From Falsiroseomonas selenitidurans (lineage in GTDB: Bacteria > Pseudomonadota > Alphaproteobacteria > Acetobacterales > Acetobacteraceae), in NCBI RefSeq assembly GCF_012103215.1, contig NZ_JAAVNE010000002.1, positions 1-64,000 on the forward strand: 64,000 bases of DNA, given 5' to 3'. How positions within the stretch are numbered: position 1 is the stretch's first letter; every line of letters starts with the position of its first letter. Under the pieces are notes generated by a model. That model saw nothing but the letters and a program-made list of their open reading frames with translations. It did no database searches and had not been told where the DNA came from. Shown one piece after another: positions 37,674-46,318 of the stretch. The position numbers and the translations under genes were made by a program.

Positions 37674-38714
37674 TCAACGCATCTGGACGCCGCGCTGGCC
37701 ACGCGCGGCGGCTTCCGCCATCAGTTTCTGTTCCTGCTGCGCGCCCTCGGCATCCGTGAAGAAGGTGAAGATGGCGAAGCGGTGCCCGGCGGTGACGGGC
37801 AGCGCCTCGTGCAGCAGGTCGCAGCCGAAGATGGCGCAGCCGCCGGCCTCCGGCTCGTATTCCTCGGTGCCGTATTCCGGAAAGCGCAGCGTGCCGCCGC
37901 GATAATCGCCGGTGTTCAGGTTCAGGCTCATCGCGAAGCGCCGATGCGCGGTGAAGGGGGTGCGGTTGTCCCGGTGCGCGCCGAAGGCGCCGGCGGTCTC
38001 GGCGGCGTAGCAGCCGATGCGCGGCGCCTCGAAGCGCGCGGCGCGGAAGCGGAAGGCGCGCCACATCTCCGGCAGCACGCGGCGTTCCAGCCGCTGCTGG
38101 AAGGTGGCGTACAGCGCGCGGTCGTCCAGGAAGACGTCGCTGCGGCGCTTGATCTCGGCCTGCGGCGCGAAGGTTGCCCCGGCGCGGGAGGCGACGCGGT
38201 TCTGCAGCTTCTCGCCCCTGTCCCAATGCGCCAGCAGCGCATCGATGTCGGCCTGTTCCAGGACCCGGGGGATCAGCAGCACCGGCGCGCCGGACCGGCG
38301 TGGGGCGGCCGGGCGCTGCACCTCCGGCAGGCTGGCCAGCGCCGCCTGCAGCGCCGTCTCGCCGGCCTGGGCGAAATGCAGGCGTCCGCGCGGGGCGATC
38401 ACCGCCACGCCGCCATCCGGCAGGCCGAGCCCGGCGAACAGCTTGCGCTCCGGGTCGAACAGCCGTGTCGGGCCGCCCGGCGCCTCCGCCGGTTGCGGCG
38501 GGGTCGCCGCCACCAGAAGCAGGTGCCCGGCGCGGTCAGCGGCGGCACGCTCCGCCTCCTCCAGCCTCTGGGGGCCTGGGTGGCGACCCAGGATCAGAAC
38601 GCGATGGAGCCCGGCGATGGATTGGTGGTGCAGGTCGAACAGCGCCCCGGCCGTGTCCGGCAGCGACAGGGCCGGCAGCAGGTCACCGGGCAGGAAGGGG
38701 GTGGGTGCTGGCAT
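37674..38714 (-). CDS. peroxiredoxin-like/2OG-Fe(II) dioxygenase fusion protein
   Basis: A 346-residue two-domain protein. Residues of about 7-130 look like a thioredoxin-fold peroxiredoxin (PGDLLPALSLPDTAG, then ILGRHPG), but there is no Cys anywhere before Cys235, so the peroxidatic residue is missing. Residues 145-325 form a prolyl-4-hydroxylase-type dioxygenase with iron ligands His247 and Asp249 (GAHRDN) and His302 (LLHEALP), plus Arg312 for 2-oxoglutarate. The enzyme should hydroxylate a protein or small molecule in the cytosol using iron, oxygen and 2-oxoglutarate; the substrate is unknown. I start at the ATG at 38714. It is divergent from a DMT permease, 55 bases apart. Confidence 0.82.
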   Translation of the reverse strand: MPAPTPFLPGDLLPALSLPDTAGALFDLHHQSIAGLHRVLILGRHPGPQRLEEAERAAADRAGHLLLVAATPPQPAEAPGGPTRLFDPERKLFAGLGLPDGGVAVIAPRGRLHFAQAGETALQAALASLPEVQRPAAPRRSGAPVLLIPRVLEQADIDALLAHWDRGEKLQNRVASRAGATFAPQAEIKRRSDVFLDDRALYATFQQRLERRVLPEMWRAFRFRAARFEAPRIGCYAAETAGAFGAHRDNRTPFTAHRRFAMSLNLNTGDYRGGTLRFPEYGTEEYEPEAGGCAIFGCDLLHEALPVTAGHRFAIFTFFTDAEGAQQEQKLMAEAAARGQRGVQMR

Positions 38715-38769
38715 GGCGCGTCCTTCCGGTGGATGGGCAAGGCGAGGCTCTCCTATTAGAGTGTCGGTG

Positions 38770-39699
38770 ATGTCCGGCGAAGCGCCCACCCTGATTGCCG
38801 CGACAGAAGGCGCCACCCTGGCGGCGCGGGAACGCCGCGTGGGCTATGCCTGCGCCTTCGCGGTGCTGTTCGTCTGGGCCGGATTCCTGATCTCCGCGCG
38901 GTTGTCCGCCAGCCAGGCGATCACGCCCTGGGACGTGGCGGCGCTGCGCTATGCCGGCGCCTTCCTCGGCGCGCTGCCGCTGGTGGCGGTGCTGGGGGTG
39001 CCGCGCCTGCCGCCCTGGCGGCTGCTGGCCATCCTGGCCATGGCCGCCTTCGGCTTCCCCATCCTGGCCTATCACGGCTTCACCTTCGCGCCCGCCTCGC
39101 ATGGTGGCGTGATGCTGCCCGGGACGCTGCCCTTCCTGACCGTGGCGCTGGGCGCCGCCTTCCTCGGTGAGCGCTGGACGCGGCGGCGGGTGGCCTCCCT
39201 GCTCGTCGTCGCGGCCGGGATCGGCCTGCTGGCCAGCGACACCTTCGGCAGCCATCCCGGCGCCTGGCGGGGCGACCTGCTGTTCCTGGCCGGGTCCTGC
39301 TGCTGGGCCGTCTATACCCTGCTGATCCGGCTGTGGGGCATCGGCGCCATGCAGGCCACGCTCTCCATCGCGCTGTGGAGCGCGCCGATCTACCTGCCGG
39401 TCTGGTGGCTGCTGCTGCCCTCCACCATTGCCACCGCGCCGCCGGGCGGCGTGGTGTACCAGTTGGCCTACCAGGGCGTGGCGGCGACCCTCCTCGCCGG
39501 GCTGCTGTTCACCCGCGCCGTCACCGCGCTGGGCGCGCCGACCACCACGGCGATCACCGCGCTGGTGCCGGGCCTGGCCGCGCTGGCCGCCTGGCCATTG
39601 CTGGACGAGCCGCTGGGCATGGCCGGGCTGGCCGGCGTGGCGCTGGTGTCCGCCGGCATGATCCTGGCGGTGATCCGCCCGGCGGCGGCCGCGCGTTGA
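38770..39699 (+). CDS. DMT superfamily EamA-type permease
   Basis: A 309-residue inner-membrane transporter with about ten helices in two EamA repeats (roughly 22-150 and 170-305). Typical text includes ITPWDVAALRYAGAFLGALPL and FTRAVTALGAPTTTAITALVPG, with the second-repeat end LDEPLGMAGLAGVALVSAG. Such proteins export amino acids, their derivatives or other small solutes; the cargo cannot be predicted. It starts 55 bases from the divergent dioxygenase gene, and precedes nadE by 34 bases on the same strand. Confidence 0.85.
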   Translation: MSGEAPTLIAATEGATLAARERRVGYACAFAVLFVWAGFLISARLSASQAITPWDVAALRYAGAFLGALPLVAVLGVPRLPPWRLLAILAMAAFGFPILAYHGFTFAPASHGGVMLPGTLPFLTVALGAAFLGERWTRRRVASLLVVAAGIGLLASDTFGSHPGAWRGDLLFLAGSCCWAVYTLLIRLWGIGAMQATLSIALWSAPIYLPVWWLLLPSTIATAPPGGVVYQLAYQGVAATLLAGLLFTRAVTALGAPTTTAITALVPGLAALAAWPLLDEPLGMAGLAGVALVSAGMILAVIRPAAAAR

Positions 39700-39733
39700 C
39701 CCGGGGCGGGGGGGTCCCTAGCTTCCAGCCATC

Positions 39734-41398
39734 ATGACCAACCGCCTCCGCATCGCGCTCGCCCAGATCAATCCGCATGAGGGCGCGCTCGACGCCAATG
39801 CGGACCGCATCCGCCAGGCCAGGGCGGACGCCGCCGCGGCCGGGGCGGACCTGCTGGTCACCCCGGAATTCTCCATCGCGGGCTACCCGCCGGAGGATCT
39901 GGTGCTGAAGCCCGCCTTCGTCGAAGCCTGCGAGGCCCGCATCGCGGCGCTGGCGGTGGAAACGGCGGATGGCGGCCCGGGCCTCGTCGTCGGCGGCCCC
40001 TGGCGGGACGGCGACCGGCTGCACAACGCGCTGTTCCTGCTGGAGGGCGGGCGCATCCTGGCCCGCCGCGCCAAGCATGAGCTGCCGAACTATGGCGTCT
40101 TCGACGACAAGCGCGTCTTCATCGCCGGCCCCGCGCCCGGCCCCGTGTCCTTCCGCGGCGTGCGGCTCGGCCTGATGATCTGCGAGGATTGGTGGTTCCC
40201 CGCGGTCAGCGAGACGCTGTCCGAAAGCGGGGCGGAAATCCTTATCAGCATCAACGGGTCGCCCTTCGAGGCGGCGAAGCAGGACACCCGCGTGCAGCTT
40301 GCCGTGGCCCGGGTGGTGGAGACGGGGCTGCCCTTCGTCTTCCTCAACCAGGTCTGCGGCCAGGACGAGCTGGTGTTCGAGGGGGCCTCCTTCGTGCTGA
40401 ACGCCGACCGCAGCCTGGCGGTGCAGATGCCGATGTTCGCCGAGCAGGTGGCGATCACCGACTGGACGCGCGGTGAATCCGGCTGGGCCTGCGCGCCGCA
40501 GCCGATCCCGCCGGCGGTGCCGCGGCTGGAGCAGATCTACCGCGCCATGATGCTCGGCCTGCGCGACTATGTGGACAAGAACCGCTTCCCCGGCGTGGTG
40601 CTGGGCCTGTCGGGTGGCATCGACAGCGCGCTTTCCGCCGCGGTCGCCGCCGATGCGCTGGGGCCGGACCGGGTGCGGGCGGTGATGATGCCCTCCCCCT
40701 ACACCTCCCGCGAATCGCTGGATGATGCGGAAGGCTGCGCGCAGCTGCTCGGCATCCGCTACGAGAGCATCGCCATCGGCCCGGCAATGGAGGCCATGCA
40801 GGGGATGCTGGCCCCGGCCTTCGGCAACCGTCCGGCCGATACCACCGAGGAGAATCTGCAATCCCGCCTGCGCGGGGTGACGCTGATGGCGCTGTCCAAC
40901 AAGTTCGGCGACATGCTGCTGACCACCGGCAACAAGAGCGAGATGAGCACCGGCTACGCCACGCTGTATGGCGACATGTGCGGCGGCTATTCGGTGCTGA
41001 AGGACGTCTGGAAGATGACGGTGTTCGCGCTCTCGCGCTGGCGCAACGCCAACCTCCCGCCCGATGCGCGGGGGCCGGCGGGGCCGGTGATGCCGGACCG
41101 CGTCATCACCAAGCCGCCGTCGGCCGAACTCAAGCCGGACCAGACCGACCAGGACACGCTGCCGCCCTATGAGGTGCTGGACGCGATCCTGGAAGGGCTG
41201 GTGGAGCGGGAGATGGATGTGGACGCGCTGGTCGCCGCCGGGCATGACCGGGCGACGGTGCTGCGCATCTGGCGGATGCTGGACCGCGCCGAATACAAGC
41301 GCCGCCAGGCGCCGCCCGGGGTGAAGATCACGCCACGCGCCTTCGGCCGCGACCGGCGCTACCCCCTGACCAACGGTTTTTCGGGGCTGATCGCATGA
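39734..41398 (+). CDS. nadE: glutamine-dependent NAD+ synthetase
   Basis: A 554-residue enzyme that amidates nicotinate adenine dinucleotide to NAD+. The N-terminal carbon-nitrogen hydrolase domain makes ammonia from glutamine with triad Glu45 (VTPEF), Lys114 (AKHELPNYG) and Cys150 (LMICEDWW). The C-terminal synthetase domain has the ATP pyrophosphatase P-loop LSGGIDSAL near residue 295, then NKSEMSTGYATLYGD. The product is shared with the pncB route upstream. Its stop overlaps the start of a small acidic protein (ATGA). Confidence 0.96.
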   Translation: MTNRLRIALAQINPHEGALDANADRIRQARADAAAAGADLLVTPEFSIAGYPPEDLVLKPAFVEACEARIAALAVETADGGPGLVVGGPWRDGDRLHNALFLLEGGRILARRAKHELPNYGVFDDKRVFIAGPAPGPVSFRGVRLGLMICEDWWFPAVSETLSESGAEILISINGSPFEAAKQDTRVQLAVARVVETGLPFVFLNQVCGQDELVFEGASFVLNADRSLAVQMPMFAEQVAITDWTRGESGWACAPQPIPPAVPRLEQIYRAMMLGLRDYVDKNRFPGVVLGLSGGIDSALSAAVAADALGPDRVRAVMMPSPYTSRESLDDAEGCAQLLGIRYESIAIGPAMEAMQGMLAPAFGNRPADTTEENLQSRLRGVTLMALSNKFGDMLLTTGNKSEMSTGYATLYGDMCGGYSVLKDVWKMTVFALSRWRNANLPPDARGPAGPVMPDRVITKPPSAELKPDQTDQDTLPPYEVLDAILEGLVEREMDVDALVAAGHDRATVLRIWRMLDRAEYKRRQAPPGVKITPRAFGRDRRYPLTNGFSGLIA

Positions 41399-41796
41399 GC
41401 GACGAGGCGGAGGACGAAGACCCCATCCTGGCCGGCTTCGGCCGGGTGGAGGGGCTGGAGGTGCGGATCATGGACCTGTCCGGTGCCAATGGGGCCGAAC
41501 CGGTGGAGGTGGTGCGCGGCTTCGAGACGATCGCCCACGCCAACGCCTTCGCCCGGCGCTATGTGCGCGATTCGGTCGATATCTGCCGCGCGCCCGGCAT
41601 GGATGCGAAGGCGGTGATGGAGGTCTGGGGCCAGTTTGGCCTGGATGCCGAGGTGGTGGGCGCCGAGGAGCAGGGCTGGCGCAGCGCCAATGAACTGGCG
41701 GCATTCGCCGCCGCCCGCGCGACGGACCCGGAGGAGCGCAACTGGCGCATCCTGGACCCGCGGCGCGAGGAGGGGGAGGCGGAGGAGGAGGAATAG
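41395..41796 (+). CDS. acidic protein coupled to nadE, unknown
   Basis: A 133-residue soluble protein that I do not recognise. It has an acidic start (MSDEAEDEDPILAGFG), a probable mixed alpha/beta core with VRGFETIAHANAFARRYVRDS and AKAVMEVWGQFGLDAEVVG, and a very acidic C-terminal tail of Glu residues. The ATG overlaps the nadE TGA, so translation is coupled. There is no signal peptide or membrane segment. A role linked to NAD synthesis is possible from context but the sequence does not show one. Confidence 0.75.
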   Translation: MSDEAEDEDPILAGFGRVEGLEVRIMDLSGANGAEPVEVVRGFETIAHANAFARRYVRDSVDICRAPGMDAKAVMEVWGQFGLDAEVVGAEEQGWRSANELAAFAAARATDPEERNWRILDPRREEGEAEEEE

Positions 41797-41815
41797 CGCC
41801 TCCGCCCGCCGGTCC

Positions 41816-42196
41816 CTACTTCACCCAGCCATAGCCCGGTGCCGCATAGACCGGCGCGGGGGCGACGTAGCGCGGCGCGTAATAGACCCTCGGCGGCGGT
41901 GCGTAGTAGACCGGCGGCGGCGCGTAGACCACCGGCGGCGGGGCGTAATAGACCGGCGGTGGCGCGTAGTAGAGGACGGGCGGCGGCGCGTAGATCACCG
42001 GCGGCGCGGCCAGCGCGCCCAGCGCGGCGCCGACACCGAGGCCCAGCAGCGCCCCGCCGACCACGGCCGCCGCGCCGGACCCGTGATGGTAGCCATGGTA
42101 GTGGCCGCGGTGCCGCCAATCGGCCTGCGCGGCGGGCGCGGCCAGCGCCGCGGTGGCCAGGACGAAGGCGAAGAGGGCGGGCTTGAGCTTCACCAT
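41816..42196 (-). CDS. exported Tyr/Pro-repeat protein
   Basis: A 126-residue protein with a signal peptide (MVKLKPALFAFVLATAALAAPAAQA), a His/Gly-rich patch (HRGHYHGYHHG), a glycine-zipper-like hydrophobic segment (GGALLGLGVGAALGALA), and then many copies of YAPPPV/YYAPPP. The last part is extended and low complexity, suited to a surface or periplasmic role. I do not know its function. A related but distinct small protein is encoded at 56525-56842. GAGGAG is upstream of the ATG at 42196. It converges on the acidic protein after nadE. Confidence 0.75.
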   Translation of the reverse strand: MVKLKPALFAFVLATAALAAPAAQADWRHRGHYHGYHHGSGAAAVVGGALLGLGVGAALGALAAPPVIYAPPPVLYYAPPPVYYAPPPVVYAPPPVYYAPPPRVYYAPRYVAPAPVYAAPGYGWVK

Positions 42197-42240
42197 GACA
42201 GGACTCCTCATCACCGGTAATTAGCACGCCGCGACCCCAG

Positions 42241-42265
42241 ACAATGGCCTGAATTGTATCAGGCC
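42241..42265. repeat. overlapping inverted repeats upstream of gltX
   Basis: Two mutually exclusive palindromes share bases. ACAAT at 42241 pairs with ATTGT at 42253, enclosing GGCCTGA, while GGCCTGA at 42246 pairs with TCAGGCC at 42259. The block ends 41 bases before the gltX start. It could be an operator or an alternative-fold leader. Confidence 0.55.
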
Positions 42266-42306
42266 GCTTGCCTTGCGCGCCCGATTGCCGTTCCTGTGCC
42301 CGCCTC

Positions 42307-43638
42307 ATGAAACTCCGCTTCGCCCCATCCCCCACCGGCCTGCTGCATGTCGGCAATGCCCGTATCGCGATCGCCAATTGGTGCCTGGCCCGGCACCGTG
42401 GCGGCCGCTTCCTCCTGCGCCTGGACGACACCGACACCGAACGCTCCCGCCCCGACTTCGCCCAGGCGATCGAGGAGGACCTCCGCTGGCTCGGCCTGGA
42501 CTGGGACGATTTCGCCCGCCAGTCCGACCGGCTGGCCAGCTACGCCGCGGCGGCGGAGCGGCTGAAGGCCTCCGGCCACCTCTATCCCTGTCTGGAGACG
42601 GAGGAGGAACTGGCCTTCAAGCGCGAACAGCGCATCCGCCAGGGCAAGCCGCCGCTGTATGACCGCGCCGCGCTGCGCATGACGGCGGAACAGCTCGGCC
42701 GCGCCCTGGCCAATGGCAAGGTGCCGCATTGGCGCTTCAAGCTGTCCGGCGGCCAGGCGGAATGGCAGGACGGGGTGCTCGGGCGCCGCGGCGTCAAGCT
42801 CTCCTCCCTGTCGGACCCGGTGCTGATTCGCGCCGATGGCAGCTTCCTGTACACCTTCACCTCGGTGGTCGATGACCTGGAGATGGGGATCACGGACATC
42901 GTCCGCGGCGAGGACCATGTCACCAACACCGGCATCCAGCTGGATATCTTCACCGCCTTGGGCGGTGCCGCGGCGCGGCTGCGCTTCGCGCATATCCCGC
43001 TGCTGACCGACGCCGATGGCGGGCCGCTGTCCAAGCGCACCGGCAGCGTCGGCCTGCGGCAGTTGCGCCGCGACGGGGTGGAGCCGGCGGCCCTGGTGGG
43101 CTACCTGGCGGCGCTCGGCACCTCGGCGGACCCGGTGCCGGCCATGCCGGCCGATCTTGTCGCCGGCTTCGACCTCTCCCGCGTCTCCCGCTCCGCCGCG
43201 CGGTTCGACACGAAGCAACTGCTGGCGCTGAACCGGCGCTGGCTGCATGGCCTGGCCTTCGACGCGGTGCGGGACCGGCTGCCGGACGGGGCGGGGGAGG
43301 ATTTCTGGCTGGCGGTGCGCGGCAACCTGGATCTGTTGCGCGAAGCCCGCGATTGGTGGGAGATTGCCACCGGCGACATCGAACCGCCGGCCGAGGCGGG
43401 CGACGCCGAATTGCTGCGGCAGGCGCTGGAAAGCCTGCCCGAGGAGCCGTGGGATGAGGCCACCTGGCCGGCCTGGACCTCTGCGCTGTCAGCCGGCACC
43501 GGCCGCAAGGGCCGGGCGCTGTACCTGCCGCTGCGCCGCGCCCTGACGGGCGAGGACCACGGTCCGGACCTGCGGGTCTTCCTTCCCTTCATCGGCCGCG
43601 ACCGGGCGCAACGGCGCCTGGCGCGGGCCGCGGGCTAG
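42307..43638 (+). CDS. gltX: glutamyl-tRNA synthetase
   Basis: A 443-residue class I synthetase that charges tRNA-Glu. The HIGH-type motif is [12 protein letters not shown] at residues 7-18, and the KMSKS-type motif is PLSKRTGS near 240. Text [14 protein letters not shown] and [11 protein letters not shown] is typical. The C-terminal anticodon part ends in LGVFLP-like text ([13 protein letters not shown]). Some alphaproteobacteria carry two GltX enzymes, one also acting on tRNA-Gln; I cannot tell which this is. It begins at the ATG at 42307 and precedes cysS by ten bases, so the two are likely one transcript. Confidence 0.93.
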   Translation: MKLRFAPSPTGLLHVGNARIAIANWCLARHRGGRFLLRLDDTDTERSRPDFAQAIEEDLRWLGLDWDDFARQSDRLASYAAAAERLKASGHLYPCLETEEELAFKREQRIRQGKPPLYDRAALRMTAEQLGRALANGKVPHWRFKLSGGQAEWQDGVLGRRGVKLSSLSDPVLIRADGSFLYTFTSVVDDLEMGITDIVRGEDHVTNTGIQLDIFTALGGAAARLRFAHIPLLTDADGGPLSKRTGSVGLRQLRRDGVEPAALVGYLAALGTSADPVPAMPADLVAGFDLSRVSRSAARFDTKQLLALNRRWLHGLAFDAVRDRLPDGAGEDFWLAVRGNLDLLREARDWWEIATGDIEPPAEAGDAELLRQALESLPEEPWDEATWPAWTSALSAGTGRKGRALYLPLRRALTGEDHGPDLRVFLPFIGRDRAQRRLARAAG

Positions 43639-43648
43639 AATCAGAATC

Positions 43649-45043
43649 ATGGAATTGCACCTCCACAACAGCGCGACGCGCCGCAAGGAACGCTTCGCGC
43701 CGATCGATCCGCAGCATGTGCGGGTCTATGTCTGCGGCCCCACCGTCTATGACCTGGCGCATCTGGGCAATGCGCGGCCCAACGTGGTGTTCGACGTGCT
43801 GGTGCGGCTGCTGCGGCAGGCCTTCCCGCGCGTGACCTATGCCCGCAACATCACCGATGTCGAGGACAAGATCATCGACCGGGCGCGCGAAAGCGGCGAG
43901 GGCATCGAGGCCCTGACCGCCCGCACCACCGCCGATTTCCACCGCGACATGGCAGCGCTTGGCGTGCTGCCGCCGGATGTGGAGCCGCGCGCCACGGAAA
44001 CCATCCCGGAGATGGTGGCGATGATCGAGCGCCTGATCGCCAGCGGCCACGCCTATGCGGCCGAGGGCCATGTGCTGTTCGCCGTCGCCAGCTTCCCGGC
44101 CTATGGCGCGCTGGCCGGCCGCAGCCCGGACGAGATGCTGGCCGGGGCGCGGGTGGAGGTGGCGCCCTACAAGCGCGACGCCGGGGATTTCGTGCTGTGG
44201 AAGCCTTCCGCCGCCGACCAGCCGGGCTGGGACAGCCCCTGGGGCCGCGGCCGCCCGGGCTGGCATATCGAATGCTCCGCCATGTCGGCCAAGCATCTGG
44301 GCGAGGATTTCGACATCCATGGCGGCGGCGCGGACCTGCTGTTCCCGCACCATGAGAACGAGGTGGCGCAATCGCTCTGCGCCCATCCCGGCAGCCATTT
44401 CGCCCGCTATTGGATGCACAACGGCATGCTGCTGGTGGACGGCGAGAAGATGTCCAAATCGGTGGGCAACTTCCTGACCGTGCAGGACATCCTGGCGCAT
44501 GGCCCCTGGGCGGGAGAGGCGTTTCGCCTGCTGCTGCTGCGCACCCACTACCGCTCCGCGCTGGATTTCACGCAGGCGGGGCTGGAGGAGGCGCGACGGG
44601 AGCTGGACCGGATCTACCGCGCCCTGTCCAAGATGGCCGATGTGGTGGCCGATGACGGTGCCACGCCGCACCCGCTGGAGGCGCCGCCCTTCGAGCAGGC
44701 GCTGGCCGATGACCTGAACACGCCGCTGGCCCTGACCACGCTGCACCACCTGGTGGCGGCGGCGAACGATGCCCTGGCCCGCGGCGCCAGCGCGCCGCTG
44801 CCGCACCTCAAGGGGCGCATCCTGGCCTGTGGCGCGCTGCTCGGCCTGATGGGCCAGGACCCGGAGACCTGGTTCCGTGGCGACGCAGGGGACGAGGCGG
44901 CAATCCAGGCCGCCATCGCCGCGCGGCTGGCCGCCCGCCAGGCGAAGGACTGGGCGGAGGCCGACCGCATCCGCCAGGACCTCGCCCGCCAGGGCATCCT
45001 GCTGGAGGACGGGCCGCAGGGCACGAGCTGGCGCCGTGCGTGA
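43649..45043 (+). CDS. cysS: cysteinyl-tRNA synthetase
   Basis: A 464-residue class I synthetase that attaches cysteine to tRNA-Cys. Zinc and ATP motifs are clear: [16 protein letters not shown] with the zinc Cys and HIGH-like [31 protein letters not shown], and KMSKS in [12 protein letters not shown]. The C-terminal helical domain ends in [16 protein letters not shown]. It follows gltX by ten bases. Confidence 0.97.
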   Translation: MELHLHNSATRRKERFAPIDPQHVRVYVCGPTVYDLAHLGNARPNVVFDVLVRLLRQAFPRVTYARNITDVEDKIIDRARESGEGIEALTARTTADFHRDMAALGVLPPDVEPRATETIPEMVAMIERLIASGHAYAAEGHVLFAVASFPAYGALAGRSPDEMLAGARVEVAPYKRDAGDFVLWKPSAADQPGWDSPWGRGRPGWHIECSAMSAKHLGEDFDIHGGGADLLFPHHENEVAQSLCAHPGSHFARYWMHNGMLLVDGEKMSKSVGNFLTVQDILAHGPWAGEAFRLLLLRTHYRSALDFTQAGLEEARRELDRIYRALSKMADVVADDGATPHPLEAPPFEQALADDLNTPLALTTLHHLVAAANDALARGASAPLPHLKGRILACGALLGLMGQDPETWFRGDAGDEAAIQAAIAARLAARQAKDWAEADRIRQDLARQGILLEDGPQGTSWRRA

Positions 45044-45122
45044 GGCGGCCGAACGGGGGCTTGCCTTACCCCCCGGGGAAGGCCGCAAAGGGTTCGTCGG
45101 CCACGCGCCCGGAGAACCCGAA

Positions 45123-45494
45123 ATGCCCCGCCTTGCCATCGCCACCGCCCTGTCCCTGGCCCTGACCGCGCCGGCCTTGAACGGGCCGGCCCAGGCCCAG
45201 CACGCCCATCACCCGGCCCCCGCCGCCGCGCAGGAGCCGGCCAGCAGCCGCGCCTTCCGTGAGGCCGCGGAGCGCATGCACCGGGAGATGGCCATTGCCT
45301 ACACCGGCGATGCCGACCGCGACTTCGCCGCCGGCATGATCCCGCACCACCAGGGCGCGATCGAGATGGCGCAGATCCAGCTGCGCCATGGCCGTGACCC
45401 GGCGATGCGCCGCCTGGCGGAGGAGATCATCCAGGCGCAGGAGGCCGAGATCGCCCGGCTGCGCGCCTTCCTGGCCCGAACCGCGCCACGATGA
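45123..45494 (+). CDS. DUF305 family exported protein
   Basis: A 123-residue protein with a signal peptide (MPRLAIATALSLALTAPALN) and a His-rich linker (HAHHP). The rest is a helical DUF305 domain with MHREMAIAYTGDADRDFAAGM then His75-His76 in MIPHHQGAIEMAQ. Related proteins bind copper or silver in the periplasm, so a metal-binding role is plausible. Its stop overlaps trmJ (ATGA). Confidence 0.82.
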   Translation: MPRLAIATALSLALTAPALNGPAQAQHAHHPAPAAAQEPASSRAFREAAERMHREMAIAYTGDADRDFAAGMIPHHQGAIEMAQIQLRHGRDPAMRRLAEEIIQAQEAEIARLRAFLARTAPR

Positions 45495-46318
45495 CGGGTG
45501 GGCGCGGGGAGGGCGGGGCGCTGCTGACGCCGGCGCCGGGGGAAAGCCCGATCGTCGTGCTGGTGCGGCCGCAGATGGCGATGAACATCGGCACCACGGC
45601 GCGGGCCATGGCCAATGGCGGGCTGTTCCACCTGCGCGTGGTGGCGCCGCGCGATGGCTGGCCGCAGCCCAACGCCTATGCCGCGGCCTCCGGCGCCGAT
45701 ACCATCCTGGATGCGGCGCAGGCGTTTCCGGACGTGCCCTCGGCCATCGCCGACTGCCACCGGGTGCTGGGCACCTGCCCGCGGCCGCGCCACGTCATCG
45801 TGCCGCTGCGCGACGCCCGCGCGGCGGCGGCGGATCTGCGCGAGATCAACGGCCGCGGCCTGCGCGCCGCCGTGCTGTTCGGCCCGGAACGCGCGGGGCT
45901 GGAGGCGGAGGACCTCTCCCACTGCGACACGCTGGTGCGCTACCCGCTGAACCCGCAGCACTGCTCGTTGAACCTGGCGCAGGCGGTGATGATCCTGGCC
46001 TATGAATGGTGGATGGCGGAGGAGCCGACGCCGCAGCGCGAGTTGCTGACCAACGGCACGCCGATCGCCACCAAGGGCGAGCTGGAGAACTTCCTGGGCC
46101 GGCTGGTGGATGAGCTGGACGCCGCCGGCTTCCTGCACAACCCGCCGAAGCGCCCCGGCATGGTGCGCAACCTGCGCCACTGGTTCGAGCGCGGCGAGGT
46201 GACGGTGCAGGAGCTGCGCACGCTGCACGGCATCGTCACGGAGCTGTCGCGCGGCCGGATGCAGCGCGGCCGCTTCCCGGCCGAGGATCCGCTGCCGCCC
46301 TGGCACGAGGCTTCATGA
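45491..46318 (+). CDS. trmJ: tRNA (cytidine/uridine-2'-O-)-methyltransferase TrmJ-like
   Basis: A 275-residue SPOUT methyltransferase predicted to methylate position 32 of tRNA anticodon loops with S-adenosylmethionine. The knot motifs are NIGTTARAMANGG, VLFGPERAGLEAED and YPLNPQHCSLNLAQAVMI. A helical C-terminal extension of about 90 residues includes FLHNPPKRPGMVRNLRHW, as in TrmJ. It is coupled to the DUF305 gene before it and to the hydrolase after it through ATGA overlaps. Confidence 0.88.
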   Translation: MTGGRGEGGALLTPAPGESPIVVLVRPQMAMNIGTTARAMANGGLFHLRVVAPRDGWPQPNAYAAASGADTILDAAQAFPDVPSAIADCHRVLGTCPRPRHVIVPLRDARAAAADLREINGRGLRAAVLFGPERAGLEAEDLSHCDTLVRYPLNPQHCSLNLAQAVMILAYEWWMAEEPTPQRELLTNGTPIATKGELENFLGRLVDELDAAGFLHNPPKRPGMVRNLRHWFERGEVTVQELRTLHGIVTELSRGRMQRGRFPAEDPLPPWHEAS

